64,000 bases of DNA, taken from Schaalia odontolytica (GTDB lineage: Bacteria > Actinomycetota > Actinomycetes > Actinomycetales > Actinomycetaceae). The stretch is from contig NZ_CP102197.1 of the NCBI RefSeq assembly GCF_024584435.1, positions 248,001-312,000 on the forward strand. Reading direction: 5' to 3'. Shown here piece by piece: positions 43,060 through 51,629 of this stretch. Position 1 is the first letter of the stretch; every line of letters begins with the position of its first letter. The notes under the pieces are model-generated. The model searched no databases. It worked only from the letters and a program-made list of their open reading frames with translations, and was not told where the DNA came from. The translations under genes were made by a program, and so were the position numbers.

Positions 43060-45525
43060 GTGCCCGACGTCATTCGCGTGCGCGGTGCCCACGTCCACAA
43101 CCTCAAGAACGTGGACATCGACGTTCCCCTGAACTCCTTCGTCGCGATCGCGGGTGTGTCCGGGTCGGGCAAGTCCTCCCTCGCCCTGGGCACGCTGTAT
43201 GCGGAGGGATCGCGGCGCTACCTTGAGTCCCTGGCGACCTACACGCGCAGACGCATCTCCCAGGTGGCCAAGGCCTCGGTCGACGAGGTCGCGCATGTAC
43301 CCGCCGCCCTTGCGCTGCGTCAGCGCCCGGGCGTGCCCGACGTGCGCTCAACCTTTGGCACGGCCACGGAACTCCTCAACCACCTGCGGCTCCTGTTCTC
43401 GCGTGCGGGCTCCTACTTGTGCCCCAACGGGCACCGTGTGCCGCCCTCGCGAGCCGTCGCCCTCGAGATTCCGCTCGTGTGCCCGACATGCGCGGAGTCC
43501 TTCTATGGGCTCGGAGCCGAGGAGATGGCCTTCAACTCTGGGGGCGCGTGTCCCGTGTGCGAGGGGACGGGCGTCCAGCGCCTCGTGAACCGTGACGCCC
43601 TCGTGCCCGATCAGTCTCTCACCATTGACGAAGGGGCCGTCTCCCCGTGGGGATCCCTCATGTGGAAACTCATGAAGGACGTCGCTAGGGAGATGGGCGT
43701 GCGTACCAACGTGCCTTTCCGAGACCTGACCGACGGAGAAAAGACGATCGTCTACGAGGGCCCGCCCGAGAAACGGCACATCGTCGTGGCCACCAAGACG
43801 GGAGGCACGGACCTGGACTTCACATACTTCAACGCGGTCGCCACCGTCGAAAACGCGCTGTCGAAGGCCAAGGACGAGAAGGCCCTCGCCCGCGTCTCCA
43901 AGTACCTCATCACCCGCACGTGTCCCGCCTGCGAGGGCACGCGGCTGGGGGAGCGGGTGCGCTCCACCCTCATCGACGGTATGGACCTGGGAGCGGCCTC
44001 CCGCCTGACCCTGACCGAACTGCGCGAGTGGGCCTCGCGGGTCCCGGGCCTTGTCCCGGATGAGGTCGCGCCCATGGCCCGCGTTATCGTCGACGAGATG
44101 ACTGAGCCGATGGAACGCCTCGTCGAGTTGGGCCTGTCCTACCTGTCGCTGGACCGCGCCTCCTCGACCCTGTCCAACGGCGAACGCCAGCGCGTCCAGC
44201 TGGCCCGCGCGGTGCGCAATCGCACGACCGGGGTCCTCTACGTCCTCGACGAACCGACGATCGGCCTGCACCCCGCCAACGTCGACGGGGTCCTCGCGAT
44301 TATCCGCGAGCTGATCGCCGACGGAAACAGCGCCGTCGTCGTCGACCACGACACGCGCGTCCTCGGGGCTGCCGACCACCTCATCGAGATCGGCCCGGGC
44401 GCTGGCGCGAACGGTGGCAGCGTCATCTTCCAGGGGTCCATCGACGAGGCCCGCGCCGCCCCCGCCTCCCGCATTGGCCCGTACATGGCGGGCTCGCGCA
44501 GGGTTGAACGGCAGACGGGGGAGTCGGAATCTGGCGCGGACACGGATGGGCGCGGCGCGATTCACCTGGAGACCTTGCGGATACACACGGTGGCACCGCT
44601 GAGCGTAGACATCCCCGTGGGGACGCTGACGGCGGTGACGGGCGTGAGCGGGTCCGGCAAGACGACGCTCGTGCTGGAATCGCTGGTTCCCGCGCTGCGC
44701 GCCCAGCTGGCGGGTGAGGCGCTGCCCGGGCACGTGCGCGACGTGGATGCCGCCGGGATGTCCCGCGTCAACCTGATCGACGCGACGCCCATCGGCGTCA
44801 ACGTGCGCTCGACCGTCGCCACATATTCCGGGGTGCTGGACGAGCTGCGCCGCGCCTTCGCTCGCACCGAGGAGGCAACAGCCGCCGGGCTGAAGGCGGG
44901 CGCGTTCTCCTACAACACGGGCTCGCTGCGCTGCGCGACCTGCGACGGTACCGGGCAGATCACCCTGGACGTTCAGTTCCTGCCGGACGTGGACATCGAG
45001 TGCACGCAGTGCCGGGGGAGCCGCTACGGGACCCAGGCCAATGAGATCCGACGCGAGGGCCTGAGCCTGCCCGAGATCATGACGATGAGCGTGGACGAGG
45101 CCCGGGTGGCCGTGCGCGGACTCAAGAAAGCGGGTGCTCTCCTCGAGACGTTGTCCAGCCTCGGCCTGGGCTACCTGACGCTGGGGGAGGCCACGCCCGC
45201 CCTGTCCGGCGGTGAGGCGCAGAGACTTAAGCTGGCCTCGGAGATGGGACGCCGCCAAGATGGGACGCTGTTTGTCTTCGACGAGCCAACGATTGGCCTG
45301 CATCCGGACGACGTGCAGGTCCTCCTCGACGTGTTGCAGCGCCTCATTGACCGCGGCGCGACCGTCCTGGTCATCGAGCACGATGTGGACCTGATTCGCT
45401 GCGCCGACTGGGTGATCGACATGGGGCCGGGCGGCGGAATTGAGGGCGGCCGCATCGTCGCACAGGGGACGCCGACCGATATTGCAGCCAACGAGGCCTC
45501 GGTGACGGGCCGCTATCTGCGCTGA
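43060..45525 (+). CDS. UvrA2-type ABC ATPase (excinuclease subunit A-like)
   Basis: 821 residues from GTG 43060, one base after era's stop. Two ABC ATPase units are present: Walker A GVSGSGKSSLALG with signature LSNGERQRVQLARA, and GVSGSGKTTLVLE with LSGGEAQRLKLAS. Zinc-binding CxxC sites occur (CPTCAES, CPVCEGTG, CATCDGTG, CTQCRGS). At about 820 residues it lacks the insert that binds UvrB in the 950-residue housekeeping UvrA. It therefore belongs with UvrA2/DrrC-type proteins, which are linked to drug or damage tolerance. A duplicated piece of its 3' end lies 375 bp downstream. Confidence 0.9.
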   Translation: MPDVIRVRGAHVHNLKNVDIDVPLNSFVAIAGVSGSGKSSLALGTLYAEGSRRYLESLATYTRRRISQVAKASVDEVAHVPAALALRQRPGVPDVRSTFGTATELLNHLRLLFSRAGSYLCPNGHRVPPSRAVALEIPLVCPTCAESFYGLGAEEMAFNSGGACPVCEGTGVQRLVNRDALVPDQSLTIDEGAVSPWGSLMWKLMKDVAREMGVRTNVPFRDLTDGEKTIVYEGPPEKRHIVVATKTGGTDLDFTYFNAVATVENALSKAKDEKALARVSKYLITRTCPACEGTRLGERVRSTLIDGMDLGAASRLTLTELREWASRVPGLVPDEVAPMARVIVDEMTEPMERLVELGLSYLSLDRASSTLSNGERQRVQLARAVRNRTTGVLYVLDEPTIGLHPANVDGVLAIIRELIADGNSAVVVDHDTRVLGAADHLIEIGPGAGANGGSVIFQGSIDEARAAPASRIGPYMAGSRRVERQTGESESGADTDGRGAIHLETLRIHTVAPLSVDIPVGTLTAVTGVSGSGKTTLVLESLVPALRAQLAGEALPGHVRDVDAAGMSRVNLIDATPIGVNVRSTVATYSGVLDELRRAFARTEEATAAGLKAGAFSYNTGSLRCATCDGTGQITLDVQFLPDVDIECTQCRGSRYGTQANEIRREGLSLPEIMTMSVDEARVAVRGLKKAGALLETLSSLGLGYLTLGEATPALSGGEAQRLKLASEMGRRQDGTLFVFDEPTIGLHPDDVQVLLDVLQRLIDRGATVLVIEHDVDLIRCADWVIDMGPGGGIEGGRIVAQGTPTDIAANEASVTGRYLR

Positions 45526-45663
45526 CGGGGTCATCATTACCGGCTCGGCGCCCTGTGCCCGGGCTGGTTGTGGCGGGGAGGGGATGGGTTCTGTCAGTTC
45601 CGCGTTTGTTCTTGTGTGTTGGGGCGCTGCACCCGATCCGTAGGCAATGCACCTCTTCTGTTC

Positions 45664-45736
45664 GGGTGCACTGCCCCTGTTTGGGTGCACTGCCCCTGAT
45701 CGGGTGCACTGCACCTGATCGGGTGCACTGCCCCTG
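45664..45736. repeat. Four tandem copies of a 19-bp unit
   Basis: Units begin at 45664, 45683, 45702 and 45721, each starting GGGTGCACTGC(C/A)CCTG. A more degenerate copy (ATGCACCTCTTCTG) precedes them. They lie between convergent transcription units, and no protein frame is supported. Confidence 0.88.
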
Positions 45737-45867
45737 TGCTTCTGGCGGCTGGTGGCTGCCTGGGGTGTAGGGCTCAGCTGCGCATTGAGTGGTTCGGGGT
45801 GCAACCCGTCGTGGCGCCGGGCTGCGCATAGAGGGGCGCACGGCGCCACCCGTAGGGCCCAGTTGGC

Positions 45868-45900
45868 GAGGCCTCGGCGGCGGGCCGCTACCTGCGCTGA
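45868..45900 (+). repeat. Duplicate of the uvrA2-like gene's last 33 bp
   Basis: GAGGCCTCGG to CTGCGCTGA at 45868-45900 matches 45493-45525, the end of the ATPase gene including the stop, with about five mismatches. It has no open reading frame of its own and is a leftover of a partial duplication. Confidence 0.8.
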
Positions 45901-45921
45901 GGTCTTCGGGACAAAACGAGC

Positions 45922-45947
45922 GCCCGGCTGCGCAATGGCAGCCGGGC
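45922..45947. terminator. Bidirectional hairpin terminator
   Basis: A perfect 10-bp stem (GCCCGGCTGC) with a 6-base loop, 25 bp from the end of lutC on the minus strand. It separates convergent units. Confidence 0.8.
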
Positions 45948-45971
45948 ACAAGTGTTGTCAGAGCGAAACGC

Positions 45972-46646
45972 TCACTTGACGATGACGACCCGCAGGAAGC
46001 GGGGGCCGTGCACGCCGTTGACACGGACGAGCTCGATGTCGGAGGTCGCAGAACCACCGGCGATCCACGTCATGGGGCGCGTCGGGTTCTTGCCGAGGAT
46101 ATCGACCGCCTGAGGGACCGTGGGCACGATGTCCTCACGCCTGAGGACGACGACGTGTGTGTCGGGCACCAGGGAGATGGCGCGGCGCCCCTGGTCCGGC
46201 TCGCCATCCAGGACGATCGTTCCCGAAATGGAGATTGCGACGCGGCTGCGGGTGACCACGGCGTCGATCTCGTCCAGCTCCAGGGTGGGGATGGCCTTCT
46301 CGCGACTGTCTTCGCGCACCGTCCTGCCCTCGCGGGCGGCCGCCTTCTTGAAGGCCTCGTCCAGGCCGGTGGGGACGACGACCGAGGTCGCCTTCTGATC
46401 GACCAGGAACGAAGAGATGGCGTCGGCAGCCTCGTCCTCGCTGGAGACTACGACGACCTGCGCGGAGTAGTCCTCAAGCTTCTCGATCATCTCTTCCACG
46501 ACGGCATCCGAGCCCGGAGCGTGCTCGGTGGAGCGGATATAGTCGCGGGGAATGGGACGCACGGGGCGGCCCTGCTGGGAACGGGAAATGGCGTCGCGGG
46601 CGCGCGCTAGGATCGCGGTCTTCGCGTCCATCGTGATCTTGCTCAT
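45972..46646 (-). CDS. lutC: LUD-domain protein LutC, lactate utilisation
   Basis: 224 residues. A LUD fold is supported by VVVPTGLDEAFKKAA, then AVVTRSRVAISISGTIVLD and the C-terminal AGGSATSDIELVRVNGVHGP, which is the LutC signature. It is the third gene of the lutABC operon, one base after lutB. LutABC oxidises L-lactate to pyruvate through an iron-sulfur complex in bacteria that lack or supplement classical lactate dehydrogenase. With lctP at 54847 it gives lactate uptake plus oxidation, which suits a mouth organism living with lactic acid producers. Confidence 0.93.
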   Translation of the reverse strand: MSKITMDAKTAILARARDAISRSQQGRPVRPIPRDYIRSTEHAPGSDAVVEEMIEKLEDYSAQVVVVSSEDEAADAISSFLVDQKATSVVVPTGLDEAFKKAAAREGRTVREDSREKAIPTLELDEIDAVVTRSRVAISISGTIVLDGEPDQGRRAISLVPDTHVVVLRREDIVPTVPQAVDILGKNPTRPMTWIAGGSATSDIELVRVNGVHGPRFLRVVIVK

Positions 46647-46647
46647 G

Positions 46648-48252
46648 TCACGCCTCCTCGGGGGTCGTGCTGGTGGTCATGCCGTGCTCGGAGGCGAGCG
46701 GGATGCCCGTGGCGGGCGCGTCCGTGCGCGGAGCGTTCGCATCGGAGTCCGCGTGCGTGCGCTTCCACCACTCGCGGAACGTCTCCTTGGGGGCGACGGG
46801 CAGGTCGCGTGCGCGCGTCCACAGCGAGGCCGGGAAGGGCAGCGCCCCGATCGACCCCTTCTTCGCGAAGAGCCGGGTGGCCTTGGCGGGCTTGCCCGCG
46901 GCCTTCCACAGCTTCGCGTTGGACATCATCGGTGTGGTCACGCCCATCGCCAGGTCCCACACGTCCGGCACGATGTTGCGCTTGACGTCAACCGTGCGGG
47001 CGCGCATGTGGATGAGGATGGTCGGAATGTCGATCTTGACGGGGCAGACCTCGCCGCAGGCGCCGCACAGGGAGGACGCGAAAGGCAGGGTGTGCACCGG
47101 ATCCTTCTCGTCCAGGCCCTGGGTGAGCTGCGGGGTGAGGATCGCGCCGATGGGGCCCGGGTAGACGGAGCCGTAGGCGTGACCCGAGGTGTGCTGGTAC
47201 ACCGGGCAGATGTTCATGCACGAGCCGCAGCGGATGCAGGCCAGGGCCTGGCGGCCGATCGGGTCGGCGAGGACCTTGGTGCGCCCGTTGTCCATGAGGA
47301 TCAGGTGGAACTCCTGGGGGCCGTCGCCCGGGGTGACGCCCGTCCACATGGACGTGTAGGGGTTCATGCGCTCGCCGGTGGCGGAGCGGGGCAGCAGCTG
47401 GGAGAAGATCTCCACGTCCTGGAAGCGGGGGACCAGCTTCTCGATGCCCATCAGGGTGATGAGCGTGTCGGGCAGGGTCAAGCACATGCGGCCGTTGCCC
47501 TCGGACTCGAAGATGGAGACGGTTCCGGTTTCCGCGATGCCCATGTTGGTCCCGGAGACGGCGACCTTGGCGTGCAGGAACTTCTTGCGCAGGTGCGCGC
47601 GGGCGGCGCCCGTGAGCTCGGTGGGGTCGTCGGAGAGGTCGCGCGGTGCGTCCTCCATGCGATCGAGGAAGATGCCGCGAACCTCGGAGCGGTTGCGGTG
47701 GATCGCCGGGACGACGATGTGGCTGGGCATGTCGTCGGCGAGCTGGACGATCATCTCGGCGAGGTCCGTCTCGCGGGCGTTGATGCCCTGAGCCTTGAGG
47801 TACTCGTTGAGGTTGGTCTCCTGGGTGGCCATGGACTTGACCTTGACGACCTCGTCGACGCCCTTGGACTTGATGATGTCCGCGACGATGCGGTTGGCCT
47901 CGTGCTTGTCGCGCGCCCAGTGGACGATGCCACCGCGGGCGGTGACGTTGCGCTCGAACTCCTCGAGGAGTTCGGGCATGCGGGACTCGACTTCGAACTT
48001 GACGGCCTCGGCAGCGTTGCGCAGGTCCTCCCAGTCCGGCATCTCGGCGACTCGCTGTCCGCGCTTGGTGCGAATCGTGCGCGTCGCGTGTCCGAGGTTG
48101 CGGCGCATCTGGGTGTTGGCCAGGGTCTTGTGTGCGCCCTCGGGGAAGGAGGGGCCCCAGCGGAGGGTGTCTTCGGGGATGGTGACGGTGGTGCGCCAGC
48201 CGCCGGTGTGTGAGTCGGGGGCGGAGGGCATTCCGATGAACGTTTCGGTCAT
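46648..48252 (-). CDS. lutB: Iron-sulfur LUD protein LutB, lactate utilisation
   Basis: 534 residues. The N-terminal LUD domain (HWARDKHEANRIVADIIKS) is followed by two ferredoxin-like 4Fe-4S clusters (CIRCGSCMNICPVYQ and CGACGEVCPVKID), then a tail ending with the conserved FREWWKR. Length is somewhat above the usual 470-490 because of an N-terminal extension and a variable C-terminus. The start lies one base after the lutA stop (TGACATG). It carries electrons between LutA and LutC. Confidence 0.93.
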   Translation of the reverse strand: MTETFIGMPSAPDSHTGGWRTTVTIPEDTLRWGPSFPEGAHKTLANTQMRRNLGHATRTIRTKRGQRVAEMPDWEDLRNAAEAVKFEVESRMPELLEEFERNVTARGGIVHWARDKHEANRIVADIIKSKGVDEVVKVKSMATQETNLNEYLKAQGINARETDLAEMIVQLADDMPSHIVVPAIHRNRSEVRGIFLDRMEDAPRDLSDDPTELTGAARAHLRKKFLHAKVAVSGTNMGIAETGTVSIFESEGNGRMCLTLPDTLITLMGIEKLVPRFQDVEIFSQLLPRSATGERMNPYTSMWTGVTPGDGPQEFHLILMDNGRTKVLADPIGRQALACIRCGSCMNICPVYQHTSGHAYGSVYPGPIGAILTPQLTQGLDEKDPVHTLPFASSLCGACGEVCPVKIDIPTILIHMRARTVDVKRNIVPDVWDLAMGVTTPMMSNAKLWKAAGKPAKATRLFAKKGSIGALPFPASLWTRARDLPVAPKETFREWWKRTHADSDANAPRTDAPATGIPLASEHGMTTSTTPEEA

Positions 48253-48253
48253 G

Positions 48254-49051
48254 TCAGATCACCTGTGCGCTTTCGGGTGCGAAGGAAATGTTGCCCTCGA
48301 AGGGCTGGTCCTTGGTGGAGGCCAGGATTTCGGCGAGGTGCATGGGGCGGATGCCGGAGTTGAGGCGGGAGAGGCCCCCGCCCACGTGCATGAGGCAGGA
48401 GTAGTCGCCCATGACGAGGACCTCGGCGCGCGTGGACATGACGTTGGTGACCTTGTCCGCGAGCATCGAGGTGGAGGTCTCGGAGTTCTTCATGGAGAAG
48501 GTGCCGCCGAAACCGCAGCAGACCTCGGCGTCGGGCAGGTCGATGAGGGTCAGGCCCTCGACGTTGCGCAGCAGGCGGTAGGGGCGGTCGCCGACCTTGG
48601 CGATGCGCAGGGAGTGGCAGGTCGGGTGGTAGGTGACGGTGTGGGGGAAGTATGCGCCCACGTCTTCGAGGCCCAGGACGTCGGTGATGAGTTCCGTCAG
48701 GTCATAGGTGTGCTGGGCGATGCGCTGGGACTGCTTGGCCAGCTGCTCATCGCCCACGTGTTCGGCGACAATCTTCTGCTCGTGGCGAGCTGCGCCGGTG
48801 CAGGAACCGGAGGGGACGACGATGGCGTCCCACTGTCCGTCCAGGACGGGTTCGAAGGCCTTGACGTGGTTGCGGGTGATCTTGGCTGCGTCTTCGAAGT
48901 AGCCGGTGTTGGCGTGCATCTGGCCGCAGCAGACCTGGTCTTCGGGGAACACGACTTCGTGGCCGAGGCGCTCAAGCAGGGTCACGGTGGCTTGCGCTGC
49001 CTGGGGGAACATGACGTCTGCTAGACAGGTGGAAAAGAGAGCGATGCGCAC
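48254..49051 (-). CDS. lutA: CCG-domain iron-sulfur protein LutA, lactate utilisation
   Basis: 265 residues from GTG 49051, with a GAAGGAT site upstream; the frame to 49135 is an unsupported extension. There are two CCG (heterodisulfide-reductase-type) cysteine motifs: QVCCGQMHANTG near residue 45 and VCCGFGGTFS near 180, plus SCTGAARHE. Length is typical. It is first in the lutABC operon, and a palindrome at 49121 sits about 70 bases upstream of the start. Confidence 0.92.
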   Translation of the reverse strand: MRIALFSTCLADVMFPQAAQATVTLLERLGHEVVFPEDQVCCGQMHANTGYFEDAAKITRNHVKAFEPVLDGQWDAIVVPSGSCTGAARHEQKIVAEHVGDEQLAKQSQRIAQHTYDLTELITDVLGLEDVGAYFPHTVTYHPTCHSLRIAKVGDRPYRLLRNVEGLTLIDLPDAEVCCGFGGTFSMKNSETSTSMLADKVTNVMSTRAEVLVMGDYSCLMHVGGGLSRLNSGIRPMHLAEILASTKDQPFEGNISFAPESAQVI

Positions 49052-49120
49052 GGGGGATCCTTCCTCGTAGGTGCTGTCCAACTCAGGGTATGGCTGGGCC
49101 GGAGGTCCCAGCGACCGATA

Positions 49121-49132
49121 TTGTCTGGACAA
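49121..49132. promoter_or_regulatory. GntR-type operator candidate upstream of lutABC
   Basis: TTGTC-TG-GACAA is a perfect 5-bp inverted repeat with a 2-bp centre in the 295-bp gap before lutA. FadR-subfamily GntR regulators such as LldR and LutR control lactate genes through similar short palindromes. No regulator gene is present nearby. The rest of the gap (49052-49346) shows no gene. Confidence 0.45.
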
Positions 49133-49346
49133 CACTTGCGAGGTTGGCCTATCCGCTATTTTCCGCGGGAAAGTCCGCGGAGGCGATCGGTGAAAAATCG
49201 CCCCTCGCCGAGCGTTTTGGGACTTTCGGGGAGCGACTTAGCTCAGAGTGTGTTTTCGTTTTTCGTTTTTCGGTGGTGCCTGGCATGCCCGGACCCTCCG
49301 CTGCCTCGCAGATGGACGAGGCGTGGGGGAAGCCCCGCCCGGTTGG

Positions 49347-49826
49347 CTACAGGTCGCCGATGGGGGCCTGGTGGTCGTAGTCCATGAATGCCTCCACGTA
49401 CACCTGCAGGTTGTTCTGGTGCCTGGCCGCGTTCGGGCCTAGGTTCGGACCGCCCATGAGTCCGACAACCGGACTGACTATGACGTGCCAGTCCTCTGTG
49501 ACCATGAAGAACCTCTCGGACGCAATGAGTTCCAGGTAGCTGATGACCGTGCGCTGGAGGTTCTCCTTGTTCGAGCAGTAGGTGTCGATGGCCTGGTCGA
49601 CCGAAATAATGTCGTTGATGTGGTCAGTGATTTGCTGGTCGAGCCGCTGCAACCGGGCGATCGGCTGCTGCGAGGTGTCGCCCTGCCATCCCGCCTGGAC
49701 GTGGCCCCTGGCCTCGTTGACCCCGCTGCGCCTGGCCTGGTTGTTGCTCTGGGACTGGCGCAATTCGCTTTGCACGGTGCGAAGCGACGACAGGTCCATG
49801 GACAGAAGCTGGCTCTTGGTGATCAT
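49347..49826 (-). CDS. Stand-alone LXG-like helical protein lacking a toxin domain
   Basis: 159 residues. Its opening (MITKSQLLSMDLSSLRTVQ), the AGWQG turn between helices and the LQRTVISYLELI helix align with residues 1-160 of the protein at 53248-54462 (MVTKTELYALDL, SGMQG, LQRDVIDYVDE). Such WxG/LXG-like helical hairpins mark type VII secretion substrates. Here the frame stops where the other protein enters its C-terminal toxin region, so this may be a decapitated toxin or a dedicated partner. It overlaps the upstream small gene by 4 bp. Confidence 0.65.
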   Translation of the reverse strand: MITKSQLLSMDLSSLRTVQSELRQSQSNNQARRSGVNEARGHVQAGWQGDTSQQPIARLQRLDQQITDHINDIISVDQAIDTYCSNKENLQRTVISYLELIASERFFMVTEDWHVIVSPVVGLMGGPNLGPNAARHQNNLQVYVEAFMDYDHQAPIGDL

Positions 49827-50116
49827 GAATCCCCCTGGGAACGTTGGAGTTCGGCGATTGCCCGCGCAATGTCGCCCTGCGTCGTCTCGTAGACCCTGAT
49901 CGTTTCCCGCAGGTCCTTCTGCGTCTTGTCGATGTCTTGGTCCAGCTTCTGGTCGTCATTGTTCAGCGTCGTGATCGAGGCGGTCAGCCTGCTGACGTAC
50001 TCGCGGCAGCAGGGGTCCCCACCCGGCTGCGAGATCGTGACGCTGGAATGTGCTCCCTGGTCGAGGCTGGCTGCCGCCCGCTCAACCTCGTCGCTTGAGA
50101 AGCGTAAGTATGGCAC
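49823..50116 (-). CDS. Small helical partner protein of the LXG-like gene
   Basis: 97 residues. It begins RFSSDEVERAAASLDQGA, has a Cys pair (DPCCREYV), then a long helix (TTLNNDDQKLDQDIDKTQ and onward). It has the same plan as the 92-residue product at 54469-54747 (SFSSDALRTAAQYVDEAA, DACSHVY). LXG toxins are commonly preceded by small helical proteins needed for their export, so this is probably such a partner. ATGA overlap with the next gene indicates co-translation. Confidence 0.65.
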   Translation of the reverse strand: MPYLRFSSDEVERAAASLDQGAHSSVTISQPGGDPCCREYVSRLTASITTLNNDDQKLDQDIDKTQKDLRETIRVYETTQGDIARAIAELQRSQGDS

Positions 50117-50137
50117 GGTTGCTCTCCTTCAGTGAGG

Positions 50138-50320
50138 TTATATGTGCCAGGCTACTCGCGCCGGGAGGCTGGAGCAAGCGACTCCCACCACCCGGTCAGA
50201 TTGCGATGTCGTGCGTTGGGCGGCTATTGAGGCACGGAGGCTTGGGGCAAACGGGGTGCATGCCGACGCGAGCGCCGCGACGGCGGGCGCGGGTGCGAGG
50301 AGTTGAAGAGTGGGCTTCGT
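50138..50320 (-). pseudogene. Dead fifth copy of the lipoprotein family
   Basis: The frame reads KPTLQLLAPAPAVAALASAC then TPFAPS, clearly the signal and lipobox of the neighbouring lipoprotein family. The expected ATG is ACG (complement of bases 50318-50320). Homology to the mature part is lost within about 15 residues of the Cys. The sequence upstream (50321-50375) also matches the region upstream of the gene starting at 52199. It is a decayed duplicate. Confidence 0.75.
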
Positions 50321-50404
50321 GTGTTTCCTTAGGTGTGAAGTCTTCGATACGTTCATCAACGAGGCTGGGGTGGGCCTAGAGGATGAGGCGAAGCACCGTG
50401 GCGC

Positions 50405-50965
50405 TTAGGAGTGGCCGATGGCGGTCAACACGAGAAGGTGGCAATCTTCGGACATAGCCAGCGCCTCGAGGTTCATGGGACCGAAGTCGCGTGGGATCTT
50501 CTCCTTATCCGGTGCGAGGGCATTGTCCGCAAACTTCGGGTCGATGGTGGTGAACTGGCAGTCCTGGGGGACGTACTCGTAGAGATCGGGATAGATGCTG
50601 GGTAGGAGTGTGTCGGTGGTTGTCCCCTCCGTTAGGAGCTGCACCGTCTCGTCGGGAACGGTGGCAACAGCGGTGAGCCAGAATTCGGGGTCCTGTGCGG
50701 GGATAAAGGTAAGTGCCGGGGAATACTCGAGGACGACGTGCGCTTCGCTCGCCTCCATGTTCGGCCAACGCACGTTCACGGAGTCCGTCCGGGCCTTGAC
50801 GGTCGGCTCTTCGTCGCTCTCGAAGACAAATTCAGAGAAGCGGGGATCCTGCGGGTATTGAGTCGGCGTGGCCCTCGGTGTGTCCTTGGGGGTGAACGGG
50901 TTGCAGGCAGCGGTGAGCGCCGCGACCACGAGCAGCGGTACGATGGTCTTAACAGTGAGTTTCAT
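50405..50965 (-). CDS. Lipoprotein of the paralogous immunity-like family, copy 4
   Basis: 186 residues. Signal peptide with lipobox LTAAC (Cys near 21), then the shared NPFTPK, QYPQDPRFSEFVF, ATVPDETVQLL, LLPSIYPDLYEYVPQDC and SEDCHLLVLTAIGHS segments. Two Cys in the mature part may form a disulfide. It is the last intact copy of four in tandem downstream of an LXG-like toxin gene. Outer-face lipoproteins following a secreted toxin fit immunity to an envelope-acting toxin; this is inference. No known domain was recognised. Confidence 0.8.
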   Translation of the reverse strand: MKLTVKTIVPLLVVAALTAACNPFTPKDTPRATPTQYPQDPRFSEFVFESDEEPTVKARTDSVNVRWPNMEASEAHVVLEYSPALTFIPAQDPEFWLTAVATVPDETVQLLTEGTTTDTLLPSIYPDLYEYVPQDCQFTTIDPKFADNALAPDKEKIPRDFGPMNLEALAMSEDCHLLVLTAIGHS

Positions 50966-51022
50966 GTTTTCCTACGGCTGATCGTTCGGCTGTCATTGAC
51001 GGAGCCTGGGGAGGAGTGGCAA

Positions 51023-51607
51023 TCAGCTGCCGCGGTGGCCGAGGGCGGTAATGACCATCAAATGGCAGTCCTGTGTCACGGCGAGATCCTGGATGATCAT
51101 CGGATCAATTGTGGGCACGGTTGCGTGTGAAAATTGGGGGCGCTGGAGAGTTTTGTTCGCGTGTTCGAGATCAATGTTGCTGAAGGTGCAGTCTTTAGGA
51201 ACGTACTCGTAAAGGCCCGGGTAGATGCCTGGCAGCAGGGTTCTGTTGTCGTTCGTCTTGTTGAGGAGCATCGTGGTTGCTTCATCAGAGATGGTCGCGA
51301 CGCCACTCATCCAAAATTCGGGTTCGTTGTTGAGTTCAAAGAAGCCAGTGCGGGAAAACGCGAGGGTGAGGTGAGCCTCCGTCGCATCCAGGTTGAGCCA
51401 TTGCTTGTTGAGAATATCGACGCGCTCTTGAATTTCCGGTTTTTCCGTGAAGGTGTACCGGAACTCAGCGAATCGAGGGTCCAGCTTCGATGGGCTGAGT
51501 GTAGTTTTGTGGCTGGACGAACGCCCAGAGGAGGCCGACGGAAGACAAGCGGATACCAGAGCGATAACCGCGAGAGCTGGGGCGAGAAGCTTGAGAGTGG
51601 GTTTCAT
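51023..51607 (-). CDS. Lipoprotein of the paralogous immunity-like family, copy 3
   Basis: 194 residues from ATG 51607, with AGGAC upstream; the open frame runs to 51859 without a start signal. Lipobox ALVSAC. It is the most diverged copy: LPSASS in place of NPFTPK, but DPRFAEFRYTF, LLPGIYPGLYEYVPKDC and TQDCHLMVITALGH are conserved. The divergence suggests specificity for another toxin variant. Same strand and tandem arrangement as its neighbours. Confidence 0.8.
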   Translation of the reverse strand: MKPTLKLLAPALAVIALVSACLPSASSGRSSSHKTTLSPSKLDPRFAEFRYTFTEKPEIQERVDILNKQWLNLDATEAHLTLAFSRTGFFELNNEPEFWMSGVATISDEATTMLLNKTNDNRTLLPGIYPGLYEYVPKDCTFSNIDLEHANKTLQRPQFSHATVPTIDPMIIQDLAVTQDCHLMVITALGHRGS

Positions 51608-51629
51608 GAGTGTCCTGAGCGTTGGTGTG

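Larger units (their letters stand above)
45526..45971. other. 446-bp gene-poor stretch with tandem repeats and a gene-end duplicate
   Basis: No gene is supported. It holds four tandem copies of a 19-bp unit (45664-45736), a degenerate duplicate of the uvrA2-like 3' end (45868-45900) and a strong hairpin (45922-45947). The layout suggests slippage and segmental duplication after the gene. Confidence 0.75.

Noticed and set aside
43060..45525. Housekeeping UvrA
   Set aside because: About 130 residues too short and without the UvrB-binding insert; the UvrA2 type fits better.
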